Positions 61,364 to 64,000 of a DNA stretch of 64,000 nt are shown in pieces. The DNA lies in assembly GCF_024158745.1 (NCBI RefSeq), contig NZ_JAMZAW010000002.1:248001-312000 (forward strand), read 5' to 3'. A program made the position numbers and the translations under genes. A model generated the notes under the pieces. That model was given only the letters and a program-made list of their open reading frames with translations, ran no database searches and had not been told where the DNA came from. The stretch is from Paenibacillus tyrphae. Its GTDB lineage: Bacteria > Bacillota > Bacilli > Paenibacillales > NBRC-103111. Every line of letters starts with the position of its first letter. The stretch's first letter is position 1.

Positions 61364-62272
61364 TTAATGCGCCTGACTGGATTTGCGCGAGATATATAAG
61401 TAAGCTGATGTAAGCAGACCGACGATCAGCGCGGAAACGAAGCCTACGGCAGCGCCGTAGCCGTACTGCTGCACGACCGCGTCGCCCTCGGACACCGGGA
61501 AGAACAGCTTGTAGATGTACAAGTACATGACTTCCGTTTTGCCGCCGGGACCTCCGGCTGTCAAGACCATGATGCTTTCGTAGCTCTTGAGCGTATTGAC
61601 AATCGCCAGCATGACGATGATTTGCATGACCGGCCCGAGCAGCGGTATCGTAACGTACCAGAACTGCTGAACCTTATTGGCGCCGTCGATGGCCGCGCTT
61701 TCGTACAAATCGTTCGAGATGCCCTGCAGGCCCGCGAGAAACAGCACCATGTAGTTCCCGACCGCGCCCCAGATGGCGACGAGAATGGCGGTAAACATCG
61801 AGTACTTGACGCCGAGCCATTCGATCGGTTGATCGACTAGTCCGATCGACATAAGCATCTTGTTAATAATCCCGTTGTACGAGTTGAACATCAGGTAGAA
61901 GACGAGCGAGATGACGGCCGTACTGATGATGGTCGGCATGAAAATGATGGCGCGCATCGTATTTTTGCCGAACAGCTTGTTGTTCAGGATGAAAGCTAAA
62001 ATAAGAGAAAGCGGCAAAGTAATGACGAGCTTCCCGGCCGTAAACACCAGCGTGTTCCAGACCGAATGCCAATACTGCGAGTCGCGCGTGAACAGCCGGA
62101 CAAAGTTTTCGAGCCCGATGAAGGTCGCATCCGAGAAGCCGTCATAGTCATAGAACATATATTTGAAGGCCCATGCCAGAGGATAGATGGCAAACAGCAG
62201 CAGGAGAACGACCGTTGGCAGAACCATGATGTAAGGTCCCGTATATTCCTTCAATCTTTTTTTGAGCGGCAC
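61364..62272 (-). CDS. Sugar ABC transporter permease (MalF/UgpA type)
   Basis: About 302 aa from GTG (reads VPLKKRLKEYTGPYIMVLP), after AAGGAGCTG. Six helices, EAA loop YESAAIDGANKVQQFWYVTIPLL near residue 210, end LLTSAYLYISRKSSQAH. An upstream extension to 62350 crosses a terminator-like hairpin and lacks a ribosome site, so it is rejected. It lies 18 nt before the second permease. Confidence 0.9.
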   Translation of the reverse strand: MPLKKRLKEYTGPYIMVLPTVVLLLLFAIYPLAWAFKYMFYDYDGFSDATFIGLENFVRLFTRDSQYWHSVWNTLVFTAGKLVITLPLSLILAFILNNKLFGKNTMRAIIFMPTIISTAVISLVFYLMFNSYNGIINKMLMSIGLVDQPIEWLGVKYSMFTAILVAIWGAVGNYMVLFLAGLQGISNDLYESAAIDGANKVQQFWYVTIPLLGPVMQIIVMLAIVNTLKSYESIMVLTAGGPGGKTEVMYLYIYKLFFPVSEGDAVVQQYGYGAAVGFVSALIVGLLTSAYLYISRKSSQAH

Positions 62273-62305
62273 GCAAATCAGCTCCTTCCAAAGGCGGTTT
62301 TTGGC

Positions 62306-62354
62306 AAAAAGAGAGCAGGCGACTCCCGGATATCCATATAGGAGAGCCACCTGC
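62306..62354 (-). terminator. Partial terminator between binding protein and permeases
   Basis: On the minus strand GCAGGTGGCTCTCC pairs with GGAGTCGCCTGC (G-U pairs, one bulge), followed by TCTCTTTTTGCC. It lies 29 nt beyond the binding-protein stop, and would let the lipoprotein be made in excess over the permeases. Confidence 0.6.
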
Positions 62355-62382
62355 TGCCCGGTCGTTTATGCAAACGAGAACT

Positions 62383-63765
62383 TTATTTTTTAATTTGGCT
62401 GCGCGGGTCGAAATTCGGCTCGACGATCCGCTTCATGTTGCCGGCTTTTTCTTCGTTGTTCAAGCCGTCGTTGTAACGCTTGTTCAGATCTTCGATCCCT
62501 TTGTCAAGCGGCGTCAGGCCGAGAATCGTCTCGGAGATGACGTTCTGCCACGGCTTGCCCTCGATTTTGTGTACGGGATAGGCCGGCCACATGACATCGT
62601 CCTTCGGCGCGAATTCCTTGAAGTTTTTGAGCGTCGGCTCTTTCGCTTTGCCGAGAACGCTGGGCACGACGCTGATGCCTTTACCCTGCTCGTAGTAAGG
62701 AACGAGCACGTCATCGCTGTAGAGGAAGTTCAGCAGCTCCCAGGCTTCTTTTTTGTGCTTGCTTTTCCCGGACATATACAGCCAGGATGCGCCGCCGTTG
62801 ATATAGTTCGCGCCCTTCGGCGTTCCGCCGTCGAGCGTCGGCACCTGCGCTACGCCCCAGTTGACTTTGGTCGGGAACTGCGTATCATACACACCCGGCT
62901 CGGCGGACAGCGAGAAGTACATGCCGATTTTGCCTGCCGCAAACTGGTTGCGCAGCGGGTCGATATCCAGCGATTCGTAGCCCGGAAGAATGCTTTTGTT
63001 ATCGACGATTTGCTTCAGCGCTTGGACGTAAGGCTTCAGCACCTCGAAATCATACTTCCCGTTTTTCCAGTCGTAGTAGTCTTTGCCGTCGAGACGAACC
63101 ATCGGCAGCAGTCCGCGCTCGAAGGCCGAGGCAGGCGTCTTCATATTTAACGCGAAGCCGTATACGTTATCCGCTTTGCCGGCTTCAGTAATTTTTTTCG
63201 CATAATCCACAAGCTCCGCCATCGACTTCGGCGGCTCGCTCAGGCCGGCTTTGGCGAACAGGTCTTTGTTATAAACCAGCCTCCAGGTTGTACCGTAGTT
63301 CGGAAGGCTGTAGGTTTTGCCGTCCAGCGAGTTTTGCCGGTCGACCTTCAGAAGATTGTCGCCAAAGCGAGACTTTACTTCCGGCGTCAAAAATTCGTCG
63401 AGCGGTTGAATCGCTTTCATTTTGACCAAATCTTCTAACTTGAGCTTCATTTTGGCGTTGAAAATGTCCGGCGCCTCGTCCGCTTGAATCGCCGTTTGCA
63501 GCGCTTGCTCGTAGTTGTCCGTCATGATCTGGGATTCGACTTCGATCTTGCCTTTAAACTTCTGATTGAACTCGTCCAGCTTCGTTTTCATCAAGTCGGC
63601 GTCATGCCGCGCATTGGTCCAAAATTTCAGCTTGACCGGTTGGCCGCTTGCCCCGCCGCCGCTTTCGGAGCCGGCTTTCGTTTGTTCGCCGCCGCCGCAT
63701 CCTGCCAGCGCCGATGAAGCCAGTGCCATCGCCAACCCGAGCTTTACATAGCTTTTTGTATTCAC
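62383..63765 (-). CDS. Sugar-binding lipoprotein of the ABC transporter
   Basis: 460 aa. Signal NTKSYVKLGLAMALASSALAGC with lipidated Cys near residue 23, then a Gly/Ser spacer. Family 1 solute-binding domain (LKFWTNARHDADLMKTKLDEFNQKFKGKI; YGTTWRLVYNKDLFAKAGLSEPP; AGKIGMYFSLSAEPGVY). The ligand is not clear; the operon lacks enzymes. First gene of the unit, with permeases downstream. Confidence 0.9.
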   Translation of the reverse strand: MNTKSYVKLGLAMALASSALAGCGGGEQTKAGSESGGGASGQPVKLKFWTNARHDADLMKTKLDEFNQKFKGKIEVESQIMTDNYEQALQTAIQADEAPDIFNAKMKLKLEDLVKMKAIQPLDEFLTPEVKSRFGDNLLKVDRQNSLDGKTYSLPNYGTTWRLVYNKDLFAKAGLSEPPKSMAELVDYAKKITEAGKADNVYGFALNMKTPASAFERGLLPMVRLDGKDYYDWKNGKYDFEVLKPYVQALKQIVDNKSILPGYESLDIDPLRNQFAAGKIGMYFSLSAEPGVYDTQFPTKVNWGVAQVPTLDGGTPKGANYINGGASWLYMSGKSKHKKEAWELLNFLYSDDVLVPYYEQGKGISVVPSVLGKAKEPTLKNFKEFAPKDDVMWPAYPVHKIEGKPWQNVISETILGLTPLDKGIEDLNKRYNDGLNNEEKAGNMKRIVEPNFDPRSQIKK

Positions 63766-63867
63766 GAACTTCGTCCTCCCCTATAAGATTCTCTGCGTAT
63801 ACGTGAGTTGATCTTCCTATTTCCAAGTATAGCGAACCGTGTCGAATTTCCTAGGGAGGGAATTTTC

Positions 63868-63993
63868 ATGAGCGAGGGGGAGGATTTACTCCTCCTTGAG
63901 CTGTCGAGAAACCCGCTTCGCGCAGAAAACTCTCAGCATACGCCGGTGGGGTATATCCCTCCAGCCGCTCTTGAAACCCGTGAACTTGATTAG
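63868..63993 (+). CDS. Possible 41-aa ORF at the right edge
   Basis: The plus strand reads MSEGEDLLLLELSRNPLRA from the ATG at 63868, 6 nt after GGGAGGGAA, to a stop at 63991-63993. No family was recognised. The last third overlaps a sequence resembling the palindromic repeat core (GGTGGGGTAT). It may be a genuine small gene or chance. Confidence 0.3.
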   Translation: MSEGEDLLLLELSRNPLRAENSQHTPVGYIPPAALETRELD

Positions 63994-64000
63994 AATTTGC

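Noticed and set aside
62273..62350. Longer N-terminus of the sugar permease
   Set aside because: The extension crosses a terminator hairpin; the GTG at 62272 follows AAGGAGCTG and starts the family sequence.

Overview
The window looks like chromosomal DNA from a spore-forming, moderately high-GC Firmicute of the Paenibacillaceae (Paenibacillus-like). The grounds are strong GGAGG ribosome binding sites throughout, the sporulation pair yhbH-spoVR, a GlcT-type PTS operon, Rex- and BlaI-type operators, a c-di-GMP riboswitch and a HemAT globin-coupled transducer. No rRNA, tRNA, CRISPR array, intact insertion sequence or prophage was seen.

Left part (1-14 kb): the 5' end of a dppA-like D-aminopeptidase behind an unusually structured leader; a DUF3870 gene; a 57-codon ORF; a frameshifted DinB gene; and a 6.8-kb dimodular NRPS (A-T-C-A-T-R, reductive release) with a long leader. 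A Rex-controlled formate/nitrite channel, yhbH-spoVR and a YiiG-like lipoprotein follow.

Acetamide island (14-22.3 kb): amiE-amiB-amiS (amidase, ClpX/ClpA-like ATPase, amide channel) faces a regulator gene that fuses an AmiC-type amide sensor to a sigma-54 activator. On the other side lie acsA (acetyl-CoA synthetase) and a stand-alone adk. Both operons have perfect -24/-12 sigma-54 promoters, and both carry the same 17-bp palindrome TGTCYYAWTTYGRKACA plus a shared GCAAAATGNNACACT site upstream. The reading is one regulon: acetamide to acetate (AmiE), acetate to acetyl-CoA plus AMP (AcsA), AMP recycled (Adk).

Maltodextrin region (23-33 kb): malEFG, a neopullulanase-type GH13 enzyme, a LacI regulator with its own operator, two tandem esterase-Big2-CBM-like proteins and a secreted protein. 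It ends in a scar of PrsW and UvrA pseudogene fragments.

Redox-peptide cluster (34-38.4 kb): two CxxC thioredoxin-fold proteins, an ABC exporter, a 59-aa peptide with 8 cysteines followed at once by a hairpin terminator, a small beta-rich protein, a MauE-like membrane redox protein and a membrane-anchored thioredoxin-fold protein that has lost its CxxC. This looks like a dedicated pathway for making and exporting a disulfide-rich peptide, and is the best candidate for an undescribed system.

Right part (38.6-64 kb): pdxS with a class I glutamine amidotransferase, LysR, glyA-argD, AraC/MATE, several solitary genes, and a BlaI/M56 pair whose operator also sits before a doxX gene. Next come glcT-EIIA-EIICB(GlcNAc type)-ptsH-ptsI behind an RAT/terminator, HemAT under a c-di-GMP-I riboswitch, a secreted MORN-repeat protein, a large palindromic element between duplicated terminators, and a second sugar ABC transporter operon. 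All functions are read from sequence features and family knowledge; nothing was searched or computed.
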